Positions 15,955 to 27,498 of a stretch of 64,000 nt of DNA are shown piece after piece. Origin of the DNA: Alistipes sp. Its GTDB lineage: Bacteria > Bacteroidota > Bacteroidia > Bacteroidales > Rikenellaceae. Numbering within the stretch: the stretch's first letter is position 1; each line of letters opens with the position of its first letter. The stretch lies in NCBI GenBank assembly GCA_022782405.1, contig JALFNK010000003.1, forward strand, positions 62,001 to 126,000, read 5' to 3'. The notes below the pieces were generated by a model. That model ran no database searches and had not been told where the DNA came from. It saw nothing but the letters and a program-made list of their open reading frames with translations. The position numbers and the translations under genes are program-made.

Positions 15955-17355
15955 ATGCTCATCTACTTCATAGCCAGCATCCTGACCGCCCTGTCGGCCT
16001 TTGCGGCCCGCAACGAGCGGCATCTTTTCGTCGCAGGCGCCGCATTTTACGCCATCCAGGCCGCACTCGCCCTGTGGATCATTGCAGGCGGCGCATACGA
16101 CACGATATCGCTCGGCGTTTTCCGCTTCGATGCCGCAGGCACCCTGTTCTTCGTCCTGCTCACCGTCGTCTCGGCCTTCGCCTTCGCCCATTCGGAATCC
16201 TACCTGCACGGAAGCGACCTGCGCCAGATGCGCACCTACTCGGCACTGCTCCTGCTTCTCACGACGGCCATCACGGGGGCCTACTTCGCCTCGAACCTGG
16301 CCGTAACGTGGATCTTCCTCGAAGCCACGACGCTCTGCTCGGCAGGAATCATCTACCACCGACGTACGGCCCAAACGCTCGAAGCGGCCTGGAAATACGT
16401 CTTCGTCTGCTCGACAGGTATCGCCATGGCCTATCTGGGTATCCTGCTGCTGGCCGCGGCAACCAAGTGCGAATCGCTCTCCTACGAAGCGGTGGCAGCC
16501 GCCGCCCCGGGCAGCAACGCCCTCTACCTGAAGACCGCCTTCCTGCTCATCCTCTGCGGATACAGCTGCAAGGTGGAGCTCTTCCCGCTATATACGGTCG
16601 GCGTGGACGCCAACTTCGCCGCACCGGCACCCGCCTCGGCTCTCATCTCCACGGGAGTGGTCAATGCGGGATTCCTCGCCATACTGCGCGTCTACAAGAT
16701 ACTCGCCCAAACCGACATATTCCCCTGGGTGCGGTCCATTTTGATTCTGGTGGGCGTTCTGTCGCTCGCCATCGGAGCCCTCTTCCTCCGACGGACAAAC
16801 AACTACAAGCGCTTTCTCTCCTACTCGACCGTCGAGAACATGGGCATAGCGGCCATCGGACTCGGAATCGGAGGCATCGGCGTATGGGCCGCCGTATTCC
16901 ATGTCGTCTGCCATACGCTTATCAAAAGCAGCCTCTATCTGCAGATCGCCATCGTCCGGCAGGTCTATAACGGCTACCGCATCAACCGTATCGGCGATTA
17001 CATCCACATCAACCGTGTGGGCGCCATCGGCCTGATCATCGGCATGGTCGTGGTCATGGCCTTCCCGCCCTCGCCGCTTTTCATCTCCGAGTTATCTATC
17101 CTCCGCGAGGTGATCGCCGCCGGAAAGTGGTGGCTCGTTTGCATCATCCTGCTCCTGCTCTGCATCGTCATCTACTCGTTCTGCATGCGGATGCTCCGCC
17201 TCTGCTACCAACCCAACCAGGATGAACTGCATCTCTCGAAAGCCGACCGGAAACGCTCCTGGTCGGCGCTGTCGCTGCTCCTCGCCGCAATGATCGTCGG
17301 CGTCTGGCAGCCCGGATTTCTCGCACGTCTGATCGATCAAATCGCTTCGCTATGA
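15955..17355 (+). CDS. HyfF-like antiporter-like membrane subunit
   Basis: This 466-residue protein is the second antiporter-like (NuoN/M-type) subunit. The TM5-type Glu (WIFLEATTL, Glu123) and a central Lys (GYSCKVELFPLYT, Lys206) are present. The usual HxWLPDAH segment reads YTVGVDANFAAPAPASA, and the following helix has Asn (GVVNAGF) where many homologues have Lys. It may therefore pump differently or serve mainly a structural role. About 13-14 hydrophobic segments are predicted by eye. It is three bases from the HyfE-like gene and overlaps the HyfG-like gene by four bases. Confidence 0.88.
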   Translation: MLIYFIASILTALSAFAARNERHLFVAGAAFYAIQAALALWIIAGGAYDTISLGVFRFDAAGTLFFVLLTVVSAFAFAHSESYLHGSDLRQMRTYSALLLLLTTAITGAYFASNLAVTWIFLEATTLCSAGIIYHRRTAQTLEAAWKYVFVCSTGIAMAYLGILLLAAATKCESLSYEAVAAAAPGSNALYLKTAFLLILCGYSCKVELFPLYTVGVDANFAAPAPASALISTGVVNAGFLAILRVYKILAQTDIFPWVRSILILVGVLSLAIGALFLRRTNNYKRFLSYSTVENMGIAAIGLGIGGIGVWAAVFHVVCHTLIKSSLYLQIAIVRQVYNGYRINRIGDYIHINRVGAIGLIIGMVVVMAFPPSPLFISELSILREVIAAGKWWLVCIILLLLCIVIYSFCMRMLRLCYQPNQDELHLSKADRKRSWSALSLLLAAMIVGVWQPGFLARLIDQIASL

Positions 17356-18872
17356 CCTGGTATATCACAGACAATTGCGCCGGCGCGGTAGCGTTGCGCG
17401 ACATTCCCGAGGTTCCCTATGCGGAGTTCTACGATGAAATGGCCGCATGCCTCGCCGACCCGCGCTACCATGTCGCCCACTATTTCGCCCTGCCCGACGG
17501 CGACTGCATGCGTTTCATCTGCCTGCTGCTCGACGATACGGAGCATCGGATCCTCATCGCCTCGCACTCGATGGAGTATTACGACGAAGGCGTACTCCCC
17601 TCGCTCACGGCCCGGCACCCCGCCCTGCATCCCTTCGAACGCGACATCACCGAACGTTACGGCATCCGTTTCGACGGCATGCCGTGGGACAAGCCGCTGC
17701 GCTTCCCGGCCGACGGCTACGACCGCCGCAGCTCGATCGACAACTACCCCTTCTATACGATGGAGGGACATTCGCTGCACGAGGTGAATGTCGGTCCGAT
17801 CCATGCGGGCATCATCGAGCCGGGAGCCTTCCGCTTCATCTGCAACGGCGAGCAGGTTCTCCACCTCGAAATCGCGCTGGGGTACCAGCACCGCGGCGTG
17901 GAGGAGGAATTCCCGAGCACGGAAAACCGGCTGCGGCAGGCATGCCTCGCGGAAAGCGTCGCCGGAGACAGCGCCGTCGCCCACGCCGCGGCATTCGCCG
18001 CGGCAATCGAAAAGCTCACGGCAGCCCGGCTTCCGGAGGCCCTCGGGATCGAACGCATCCTGGCCCTGGAACTCGAGCGCATGGCCATGCAGATCGCCGA
18101 CACGGGTGCCCTCTCGATGGATGTGGGGTATCAGTTGGGACAGGTGGCCTGCGAGGCGCTGCGCACGATGACGATCAACACCACGCAGGCATGGTGCGGA
18201 AACCGCTTCGGCAAGGGTCTGCTGCGTCCCGGAGGCACGGACCATCCGCTCGATGCCGGGACTGCGGAGATGATCCGCCGCAACGTCCGTGAAATCGCCC
18301 GACGCTTCGATGAGGTGCGCCACGACATCAAATCGTCCCCAACGCTGCTCGCCCGGTTCGAGCAGTGCGGCACGGTTCCGCGCGAGGAGATGCTCCGTAT
18401 CGGCGGTGTGGGCCAGGCGGCCCGTGCAAGCGGTGTGGTGCGCGACCTGCGCGCCTCGCACCCATGGGGGTGCTATGCCACGCTGCTCCGCCACGAGCCG
18501 ATCGTCAAGCGTCAGGGAGACGTCATGGCCCGCCTGATGGTCCGCTGCCGCGAGGTCCTGCAGTCGGCCGCCTACATCGACACGCTGACGACCCGGCGCG
18601 CGGAGATCGGCTTCGACGCCCTGCCGCAACCCGACTATACGACGCCGCTCGCACCTCGCTCGCTGGCATTCGGGCTGGTCGAAGGCTGGCGCGGCGAGAC
18701 GTGCCACGTCATCGTTACCGATCCCGCGGGGCACCTCGCCGCCTGCCGCGTCAAGGACCCGAGCCTGCACAACTGGATGGCACTGGCCCTTGCCGTGCGC
18801 GGCGAGGGAATCTCCGACTTCCCGATCTGCAACAAGAGTTTCAACCTCTCCTACTGCGGGCACGATTTATGA
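17352..18872 (+). CDS. HyfG/HycE-like large subunit lacking Ni-binding cysteines
   Basis: This 506-residue protein fuses a NuoC-like domain (about 20-125, with HPFERDITERYGIRFDGMPW) to a NuoD/hydrogenase large-subunit domain (about 140-506, with LGYQHRGVEEEF). In true group 4 hydrogenases two CxxC pairs hold Ni-Fe. The N-terminal site here reads ESVAGDSAVAHA (residues 201-212), so CGxC becomes AGDS. The C-terminal site reads SFNLSYCGHDL at the very end, where DPCxxC is replaced. It is therefore not a hydrogenase. It also lacks the normal context of complex I. This fits the energy-converting-hydrogenase-related (Ehr) group. The substrate, if any, is unknown. The protein should be peripheral on the cytoplasmic side of the membrane arm. 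Confidence 0.88.
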   Translation: MTWYITDNCAGAVALRDIPEVPYAEFYDEMAACLADPRYHVAHYFALPDGDCMRFICLLLDDTEHRILIASHSMEYYDEGVLPSLTARHPALHPFERDITERYGIRFDGMPWDKPLRFPADGYDRRSSIDNYPFYTMEGHSLHEVNVGPIHAGIIEPGAFRFICNGEQVLHLEIALGYQHRGVEEEFPSTENRLRQACLAESVAGDSAVAHAAAFAAAIEKLTAARLPEALGIERILALELERMAMQIADTGALSMDVGYQLGQVACEALRTMTINTTQAWCGNRFGKGLLRPGGTDHPLDAGTAEMIRRNVREIARRFDEVRHDIKSSPTLLARFEQCGTVPREEMLRIGGVGQAARASGVVRDLRASHPWGCYATLLRHEPIVKRQGDVMARLMVRCREVLQSAAYIDTLTTRRAEIGFDALPQPDYTTPLAPRSLAFGLVEGWRGETCHVIVTDPAGHLAACRVKDPSLHNWMALALAVRGEGISDFPICNKSFNLSYCGHDL

Positions 18873-18915
18873 CACGCGCCATAGGGAGAAGCCGAAAAAC
18901 GAATACCGAACGATT

Positions 18916-19689
18916 ATGATTTTTCCGAAAATACGCGTATTGCGAAGCCACGGACAGCAGGCCATCAAGGACCTCGACGCCGTGGAGCTGACGGCACGCT
19001 TCCGCGGGCGGCCCGAGCTGACCGAACCCGCAACGGCCGAAGAGCGCACTACGGTGGAACGGGCCGCGGCGATCTGCCCCACAGGAGCCCTTGCGGCGGA
19101 GCCCTTCGCACTCGATCTGGGACGCTGCCTTTTCTGCGGCGAGTGTGCCCGGCGCGCCCCGCACAACATCCGTTTCACGAACGACTACCGCATCGGAGCA
19201 CCCACCCGTGAGGCTCTCGTCGTACGGCCGGGCGACCGACACATCGTCTTCGACACGACACAGGTACGGCCCGAAATCCGCCGCTTCTTCACCGAGGCGC
19301 TGCAACTGCGCGAGGTATCGGCCGGCGGAGACGCCTCGGTCGAGATGGAGCTCAACGCCACGGGCAATGTCAATTTCGATTTCGGGCGCTTCGGCGTCGG
19401 CTTCACCGCCTCACCCCGCCACGCCGACGGCGTGGTGGTCTCGGGCCCCGTAACGCACAACATGGCCGAGGCGCTCGAGATCTGCTATGACGCCGTAGCC
19501 GAGCCCAAAATACTCGTTGCCTGCGGCACGGAGGCGTGCTCCGGAGGCCTTTTCGCCGGAAGCCGTGCCATCGAGCGCAGCTTCTTCGACCGTCATCGGG
19601 TCGATCTGTGGCTCCCGGGAGCTCCGACCCACCCGATGGTCTTCATCGACGGCATACGCACCCTGCTGGGAAAGAAAAAAAGAGAATAA
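18916..19689 (+). CDS. Fused ferredoxin/NuoB-like small subunit with degenerate cluster sites
   Basis: This 257-residue protein joins a ferredoxin-like part (about 45-90) to a NuoB/HyfI-like small-subunit domain (about 140-250, with GFTASPRHADGVVVSGPVT). In the ferredoxin part only Cys54 (ICPTGAL) and Cys71, 74 and 77 (CLFCGEC) remain. These are exactly the ligands of one of the two clusters in a 2[4Fe-4S] ferredoxin; the other four positions are lost (for example RRAP for xxCP). In the small-subunit part the first Cys pair is replaced by ELNATGNVN, the PGCPP Cys by PGAPT, and the third aligned position by Glu206, so N2 cannot form in the usual way. The start is at MIFPKIRV, 43 bases after the large-subunit gene. 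Confidence 0.85.
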   Translation: MIFPKIRVLRSHGQQAIKDLDAVELTARFRGRPELTEPATAEERTTVERAAAICPTGALAAEPFALDLGRCLFCGECARRAPHNIRFTNDYRIGAPTREALVVRPGDRHIVFDTTQVRPEIRRFFTEALQLREVSAGGDASVEMELNATGNVNFDFGRFGVGFTASPRHADGVVVSGPVTHNMAEALEICYDAVAEPKILVACGTEACSGGLFAGSRAIERSFFDRHRVDLWLPGAPTHPMVFIDGIRTLLGKKKRE

Positions 19690-19692
19690 CAG

Positions 19693-20241
19693 ATGGAACG
19701 GACCACGCTTTCCGAACTCTTCGGAAGTTTTTTCAAAATCGGACTCTTCACCTTCGGCGGCGGCTACGCCATGGTGCCGCTCATCGAGGCGGAGGTCATC
19801 GAACGGAAGAAATGGCTGCCGCAATCCGAATTCCTGGACCTGCTGACGCTGGCCCAGTCGTCGCCCGGGCCGATCGCCATCAACACGTCGGTATTCATCG
19901 GCTACAAGGTCCGCGGCCTGCGCGGGGCCGCCGCGGCCTCCCTGGGCGCCGTGCTTCCATCATTCATCATCATCCTGATCGTGGCGATCTTCTTCGCGGA
20001 GATCCGCCACAACGCCATCGTGGAGGCCGCCTTCAAGGGCATGCGTCCGGCCGTCGTGGCCCTGATCGTCGTACCGGTCTTCTCGCTGGCACGGGGCATG
20101 CATCCGGCACTCGCCGCTGTCGTCGTGCTCACGGCTTTGGCCGTATGGGGACTCGGCTGGTCGCCCGTCCTGCTGATCATCGCCGGAGCTGCGGCCGGAA
20201 TCGCCTGGACCCTGACAATCGGTAAAAAAGTACGCTCATGA
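19693..20241 (+). CDS. Chromate transporter family, short-chain N-half (Chr3N-like)
   Basis: This 182-residue membrane protein is a single CHR domain. It has the family signature FFKIGLFTFGGGYAMVPLIE near the N-terminus and the loop LAQSSPGPIAINTSVFIGYK. About six hydrophobic segments follow. Short-chain CHR proteins work in pairs and are best known for chromate efflux, though in gut bacteria the natural anion is uncertain. The gene begins three bases after the Ehr-like small subunit and overlaps its partner by four bases, so it is in the same operon. A physiological link to the complex is inferred from this coupling only. Confidence 0.9.
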   Translation: MERTTLSELFGSFFKIGLFTFGGGYAMVPLIEAEVIERKKWLPQSEFLDLLTLAQSSPGPIAINTSVFIGYKVRGLRGAAAASLGAVLPSFIIILIVAIFFAEIRHNAIVEAAFKGMRPAVVALIVVPVFSLARGMHPALAAVVVLTALAVWGLGWSPVLLIIAGAAAGIAWTLTIGKKVRS

Positions 20242-20807
20242 TCTTCCTGCAACTCTTCCTGTCGTACCTCAAGATCGGATTCTTCGGATTCGGCGGCGGA
20301 TACGCCATGCTGGCGCTGATCCAGAACGAGGTGGTCGTCCGCCATGCCTGGATGACCAATACGGTATTTACCGATATCGTGGCCGTGAGCCAGATGACTC
20401 CGGGACCGATCGCCATCAACTCTGCAACCTATGTGGGATATACCGTCGGCATGCAGGCCGGAGACAACCTGCTGTTCGGCATCCTCGGATCGCTGATCGC
20501 CACATTCGCCGTCTGCCTGCCGTCGCTCACGGTCATGCTGCTGCTTACGCGCTTCTTCCTGCGGCTGCACGGGAATCCCATACTCGCCGGCGCCATGTCG
20601 GGCATGAAGCCCGTCGTCATCGGCATGATCGCTTCGGCGGCCCTGCTGCTCATGTTCCCCGCCTCACACGAAGGCGAGAGCTTCATCGACACCTGGAGCT
20701 GGGTGATCTTCGGACTCTGCGTCATCGCCTCCGTCCGCAAGGTGAACCCCATCCTGCTGATCGTCCTCTCGGCCGTGGCAGGCATTCTGATCTACCACGT
20801 CTTCTGA
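20238..20807 (+). CDS. Chromate transporter family, short-chain C-half (Chr3C-like)
   Basis: This is the second 189-residue CHR half-transporter. It carries the same duplicated signature (YLKIGFFGFGGGYAMLALIQ) and the loop VSQMTPGPIAINSATYVGYT. It pairs with the preceding gene (ATGA overlap) to make a heteromeric transporter equivalent to one long ChrA. Hydrophobic segments span most of the length. It is the last gene of the operon that starts with rsmE; the next gene is convergent and only 17 bases away, with no obvious terminator between. The transported anion is not evident. Confidence 0.9.
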   Translation: MIFLQLFLSYLKIGFFGFGGGYAMLALIQNEVVVRHAWMTNTVFTDIVAVSQMTPGPIAINSATYVGYTVGMQAGDNLLFGILGSLIATFAVCLPSLTVMLLLTRFFLRLHGNPILAGAMSGMKPVVIGMIASAALLLMFPASHEGESFIDTWSWVIFGLCVIASVRKVNPILLIVLSAVAGILIYHVF

Positions 20808-20824
20808 CGCAGCGGACGGACGCC

Positions 20825-21112
20825 TTAAAGGGCAAGCACGAATGCCCCGCCCGTAAGCAGCAACAGCAGGAAAATCACCAGGCTGATCGCACCGAGAATC
20901 GCCACGAAGGTGCCGATGCAGCCCCAGCGCTTTTCACCGCAGGGCAGCGGATCGGACAGTAGCGTACAGATGAGCCCCACAAAGGGCGTAAAGATCAGGC
21001 TGATCAGAAAGGACCAGCCGAAGCCGATCCGGCGGTTGCTGCCGAAAAGGCCCACAAGTACGGAGAGCAGACAGCCGCTCAACGCACCGAACAGGACGGT
21101 AAAGACTCCCAT
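20825..21112 (-). CDS. Small membrane protein of unknown function
   Basis: I do not recognise this 95-residue protein. It has three or four hydrophobic segments (about 1-22, 32-50 and 68-95). A short loop between them contains the only charged cluster, DPLPCGEKRWGCIG, with two cysteines. It is the last gene of a minus-strand run, 37 bases after the YqaA-like gene. A small integral membrane protein is all that can be said; the reading frame is supported by hydrophobic pattern and spacing. Confidence 0.65.
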   Translation of the reverse strand: MGVFTVLFGALSGCLLSVLVGLFGSNRRIGFGWSFLISLIFTPFVGLICTLLSDPLPCGEKRWGCIGTFVAILGAISLVIFLLLLLTGGAFVLAL

Positions 21113-21149
21113 ATTGCGTAATTTTTCGAATTATCACTCCTGCCACCCG

Positions 21150-21602
21150 TTATGCCCCGCCGAAAAAGGCTTCTTGCAGCAGAATCCAGAACAGGAAACG
21201 GGCAAACGACCCGGCAAGTGCCATCAGGGCGGTCATGCGGGGCCGCACGCGGTAGAATCCCAGCGCGATCATGAAGACCACGCCGATCACCGGTGCCCAA
21301 AAGAAGGGCGCCAGCCACACGCCGAAGCGGTCCACGCGGGTCTTCTGTTTCTCCAATGTTTCGGGATGCACCTTGAAGCCCCGCTCGAGCCACTCCCATT
21401 TGGCAAACCAACCGAGCCAGTAGGAGGTCATGGCACCGAGCCAGTTGCCGACGGCCGCGAGCAGCAGGCAGGCCACGGGATCGGCGCCGGCGGCGAGCAT
21501 TCCCACGAGCAGGACGTCGGAGCTCATCGGCAGCACCGTTCCGGCAAGGAACGTGCCGAGAAAAAGTCCCGGATAACCCAGATTCAACAACCACTCCATC
21601 AC
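21150..21602 (-). CDS. YqaA-type DedA-family membrane protein
   Basis: This 150-residue protein has the DedA/SNARE-associated fold of the short YqaA branch. The family features are an N-terminal LGTFLAGTVLPMSSDVLL, the GNWLGAMTSYWLGWFAKW motif, and a C-terminal hairpin (GSFARFLFWIL). DedA proteins are inner-membrane proteins, some acting as lipid scramblases or flippases for polyprenyl or phospholipid carriers; the role of YqaA-type members is not settled. The start could be either of two adjacent ATG codons. It lies nine bases downstream of the methyltransferase gene on the same strand, so the two are likely co-transcribed. Confidence 0.88.
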   Translation of the reverse strand: MMEWLLNLGYPGLFLGTFLAGTVLPMSSDVLLVGMLAAGADPVACLLLAAVGNWLGAMTSYWLGWFAKWEWLERGFKVHPETLEKQKTRVDRFGVWLAPFFWAPVIGVVFMIALGFYRVRPRMTALMALAGSFARFLFWILLQEAFFGGA

Positions 21603-21611
21603 TTCGGGCTT

Positions 21612-22496
21612 TTATCGGGCAAAACGGTAATAGGTCCCCAGCGGCAGCTGCTTGCCACCGCGGTCCGTGAAGCACAACTCGCCCCACTGCTCCTCACGGG
21701 GTACGCCGAAGGCCTGGTGTACGGCCGTGCGTGCGAGCGTCGAGGAGAGCCCCATCGAATAGAGGTTCAGTACCAGAAACGCCCCCGACGCCTCCAAAAG
21801 CCGGGCGCAGCACTCGAGCATCTCGCAGATACCCTCCTCGAGGACCCACTTCTCGCCGTTCGCACCCCGTCCGTAGGCCGGAGGATCGAGGATGATGCCG
21901 GCATAGCGGTTGCCGCGGCGCACCTCGCGGTGCACGAACTTCAGGGCATCCTCGACGATCCAGCGCACACCGTCCAGACCGCTCGCCTCCATGTTCTCCC
22001 GGGCCCAGGTAACCACCTGGCGCACCGAATCGACATGCGTAACCTCGGCGCCTGCGGCCCGCGCGGCCAGCGTCGCACCGCCCGTATAGGCAAAGAGGTT
22101 CAGCACGCGCGACGGCTCTGCAGAGGCGGCAGCCAGTGCCCGGCAACGGTCGTAGATAAAGTCCCAGTTGGCGGCCTGCTCGGGAAAGATGCCCACATGT
22201 TTGAACGACGTGAGGGCCAGACGCATGCGGAGGGACATCTCCCGCGAACGGTACTCCACCGTCCAGCGGTCGGGCATGCCGCGACGGAGCGTCCACCGGC
22301 CACGCTCGTCGCTGTTCGCATCACGCAGAAAGGAGGCGTCGGCCCGCTGCCACTCCGTATCGGGAAGGCTCTTGCGCCAGATGGCCTGCGGCTCGGGACG
22401 CCGCGTTACGAAACGCCCGAAACGCTCCAGTTTCTCGAAATCGCCCGTATCGAGCAGTTCATAGTCCCGGAAATCGGGAGTCAGTTGTTCTTGCAT
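21612..22496 (-). CDS. SAM-dependent methyltransferase, RlmI/RlmK-like
   Basis: This 294-residue class I methyltransferase has VLNLFAYTGGATLAARAAG as SAM motif I and ILDPPAYGRG as the catalytic (D/N)PP motif, typical of the RlmI/RlmKL branch that makes m5C or m7G in 23S rRNA. No PUA domain is visible, so it is shorter than RlmI. The start at MQEQLTPDFRDYELL matches relatives; an earlier Met lies inside the preceding gene's terminator. It is the first gene of a run with the YqaA-like and small membrane proteins. The substrate base is not known. Confidence 0.85.
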   Translation of the reverse strand: MQEQLTPDFRDYELLDTGDFEKLERFGRFVTRRPEPQAIWRKSLPDTEWQRADASFLRDANSDERGRWTLRRGMPDRWTVEYRSREMSLRMRLALTSFKHVGIFPEQAANWDFIYDRCRALAAASAEPSRVLNLFAYTGGATLAARAAGAEVTHVDSVRQVVTWARENMEASGLDGVRWIVEDALKFVHREVRRGNRYAGIILDPPAYGRGANGEKWVLEEGICEMLECCARLLEASGAFLVLNLYSMGLSSTLARTAVHQAFGVPREEQWGELCFTDRGGKQLPLGTYYRFAR

Positions 22497-22505
22497 ACAA
22501 GGTAA

Positions 22506-22545
22506 AAATACAAACCGGCCGAAGGACGCCATTGCCTCCGGCCGG
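22506..22545 (-). terminator. Terminator after the GH2 gene
   Basis: On the minus strand an 11-bp stem (22535-22545 with 22515-22525, one G-U pair) and 9-base loop are followed by TTTGTATTT. It lies 11 bases past the beta-galactosidase stop and ends just before the methyltransferase start. Confidence 0.75.
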
Positions 22546-22556
22546 CATTTCACAAA

Positions 22557-25637
<3,081 letters not shown>

Positions 25638-27491
25638 CTATTTTTCGTGTTTCATACTGTTTGCCGCGGAAGCGTCCACGAGGCACATCTCGCACCGGGC
25701 ACAATCGAACTCCAGCCGATAACGATGGCGTCCCCGCTCGAGCCACAGTTCGCCCCGCAGGCGCGGATGCTCCTTCAGACACTCGCCGATTTCGCGCCGG
25801 ATGCAGTAGGCGGTCCGCATCACGGTATGCCCCGCGGTCGTCGGCGCGAGATCCAGGCCCCGCTCGATCCGCAGCACCCCGTGGTCGCGGTAGAAGGCTT
25901 CGGCCAGGCGGTTCGTAACGTTTTCCTCGGCCGTGAGCTGTTCCGAAGGGTAGCGGGCCGCCGGGTTTTCGGGCAGGATACGGTGTTCGAACCGGCGCGC
26001 CATCCGCGCCGCAAGAAGCCGCTCGAGTCCTTCGCGGCGCAACTCGGCCAGCAGCGACGCCGGCACGAAGCGATCCGCACCCCGCACTTCGACCGCACGC
26101 ACATCGAAAATCGTATCGCCGCTGCGTGCGGCCTGCTGCCGCAGCGATGCGGCGTTGGCCTCGGAATTCCGTGCCGCATCGAGCGCCACACGCCGCTCTG
26201 CCGCGGCCGTGAAGCCCTCGCAATCCGTAAAGGCGATCCGCACACCATCTTCCGAAATCTCCACGCAGGCCGTGGCGGGAATCACACGCCGCGTGCGGCT
26301 GCGCTCGACACGCAGCGTAAAGAGCCGGTCGTAGTTGCGGTAGACCTCCGCACCTGCGAAGATTCCCTCCATGCGGTTGGGTACGATCCGTGCCCCCTCC
26401 ACCGCATTGACATTCGTACCGGCAAGCCCCCGCTCCGAGCGGAAGCAGATGCCGTCGCCGGGAGCCAGCCGCACGCCTCGGACAGCCTCCAGGAGGAAAG
26501 CATTGCGTTCGACGCGTGCCACCCGGCCGACGCGTTCGCCGACCGCCTTCGGCGTGTCGAACGAAGCCACACCGGGGCACTTCCCCGAAAAAAAGTATTC
26601 GGACTCCCCGCGCGTAAAACTCTTCGTAGGGTCCGGATCGAAATCCGGAAGGCTCTCGCCGACCGAAGCACGCTGCAACTGCGGGCGCCCGGCCAACGCC
26701 TTATCCACGGCGCGCCGGTAGTAGGCCACCACATTGCGGATGTAGTTCAGATCCTTCAGACGCCCCTCGATCTTGAACGACGAGACTCCGGCATCGATCA
26801 GCTCGCCCAGATGCTCCGAGAGGTTCAGATCGCGCACCGACAGCAGGTGCTTTCCCTGCATGTAGGTGCGGCCGCGGCCGTCGGTCAGGTCGTAGGTCAG
26901 GCGGCAGGGCTGGCTGCAGGCGCCCCGGTTGCCGCTGCGCGCGGACATCGACCGCGACAGGAAACAGCGGCCGCTGTACCCTACGCAGATGGCTCCGTGC
27001 ACGAAGCACTCCACCTCGGCCGTCGTGGCGCGGCAGATCGCACGGATCTCATCGAGAGTAAGGTTGCGCTCCAGAATCACCCGGGCAAAACCCGCTTCGG
27101 CCAGAAACCGCGCCCCCTCGGGGGTGCGGTTGCACATCTGCGTCGAGGCATGCAACTCGACGGGAAGGTTCATACGCCGCAGGGCCATGTCCTGCACGAT
27201 CAGGGCATCGACTCCCGCGGCGATGAGCTCCCGGGCCTGCCGTTCGGCCTCCCCGAGTTCGTCGTCCCACAGCAGCGTATTGAGCGTGGCATGGATGCGC
27301 ACGCCGTAGCGATGCGCATACTCCACGGCCCGGGCGATCTGTTCGGTCGTATTTCCCGCAGCCTGACGCGCCCCGAACCTCGCACCGCCCATATAGACGG
27401 CATCGGCGCCGTAGTCCACGGCCGCCATTACCGAGGCGAGGTCCCGGGCAGGAGCGAGCAACTCGATTTTTCTCGAAAGTATCTTCTCCAT
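25638..27491 (-). CDS. rlhA: U32 family protein, RlhA-type 23S rRNA hydroxylase
   Basis: This 617-residue protein matches the long U32 branch with a C-terminal DUF3656 region, whose E. coli member RlhA (YdcP) hydroxylates C2501 of 23S rRNA. Visible conserved parts: ELLAPARDLASVMAAVDYGA at the start, VELHASTQMCNRTPEGARF, ECFVHGAICVGYSGRCFLS and GNRGACSQPCRLTYDL with its cysteines, which are thought to hold an iron-sulfur cluster. Despite the family name no protease activity is expected. The chosen start (27489-27491) is the Met before the first conserved strand; upstream codons overlap the promoter. The -7 element ends only seven bases before this ATG. The beta-galactosidase gene follows six bases later. 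Confidence 0.82.
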   Translation of the reverse strand: MEKILSRKIELLAPARDLASVMAAVDYGADAVYMGGARFGARQAAGNTTEQIARAVEYAHRYGVRIHATLNTLLWDDELGEAERQARELIAAGVDALIVQDMALRRMNLPVELHASTQMCNRTPEGARFLAEAGFARVILERNLTLDEIRAICRATTAEVECFVHGAICVGYSGRCFLSRSMSARSGNRGACSQPCRLTYDLTDGRGRTYMQGKHLLSVRDLNLSEHLGELIDAGVSSFKIEGRLKDLNYIRNVVAYYRRAVDKALAGRPQLQRASVGESLPDFDPDPTKSFTRGESEYFFSGKCPGVASFDTPKAVGERVGRVARVERNAFLLEAVRGVRLAPGDGICFRSERGLAGTNVNAVEGARIVPNRMEGIFAGAEVYRNYDRLFTLRVERSRTRRVIPATACVEISEDGVRIAFTDCEGFTAAAERRVALDAARNSEANAASLRQQAARSGDTIFDVRAVEVRGADRFVPASLLAELRREGLERLLAARMARRFEHRILPENPAARYPSEQLTAEENVTNRLAEAFYRDHGVLRIERGLDLAPTTAGHTVMRTAYCIRREIGECLKEHPRLRGELWLERGRHRYRLEFDCARCEMCLVDASAANSMKHEK

Positions 27492-27498
27492 CCGGAAA

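Noticed and set aside
17352..19689. A functional [NiFe] hydrogenase
   Set aside because: The Ni-binding Cys pairs and the aligned N2 ligands are missing, and no maturation (hyp) genes are present in the window.
12417..19689. Respiratory complex I (nuo operon)
   Set aside because: Gene order and the HyfB-type C-terminus, HyfE and fused NuoC-D/small-subunit features match Hyf/Ehr complexes; NuoE/F/G, A, J and L/M/N sets are absent.
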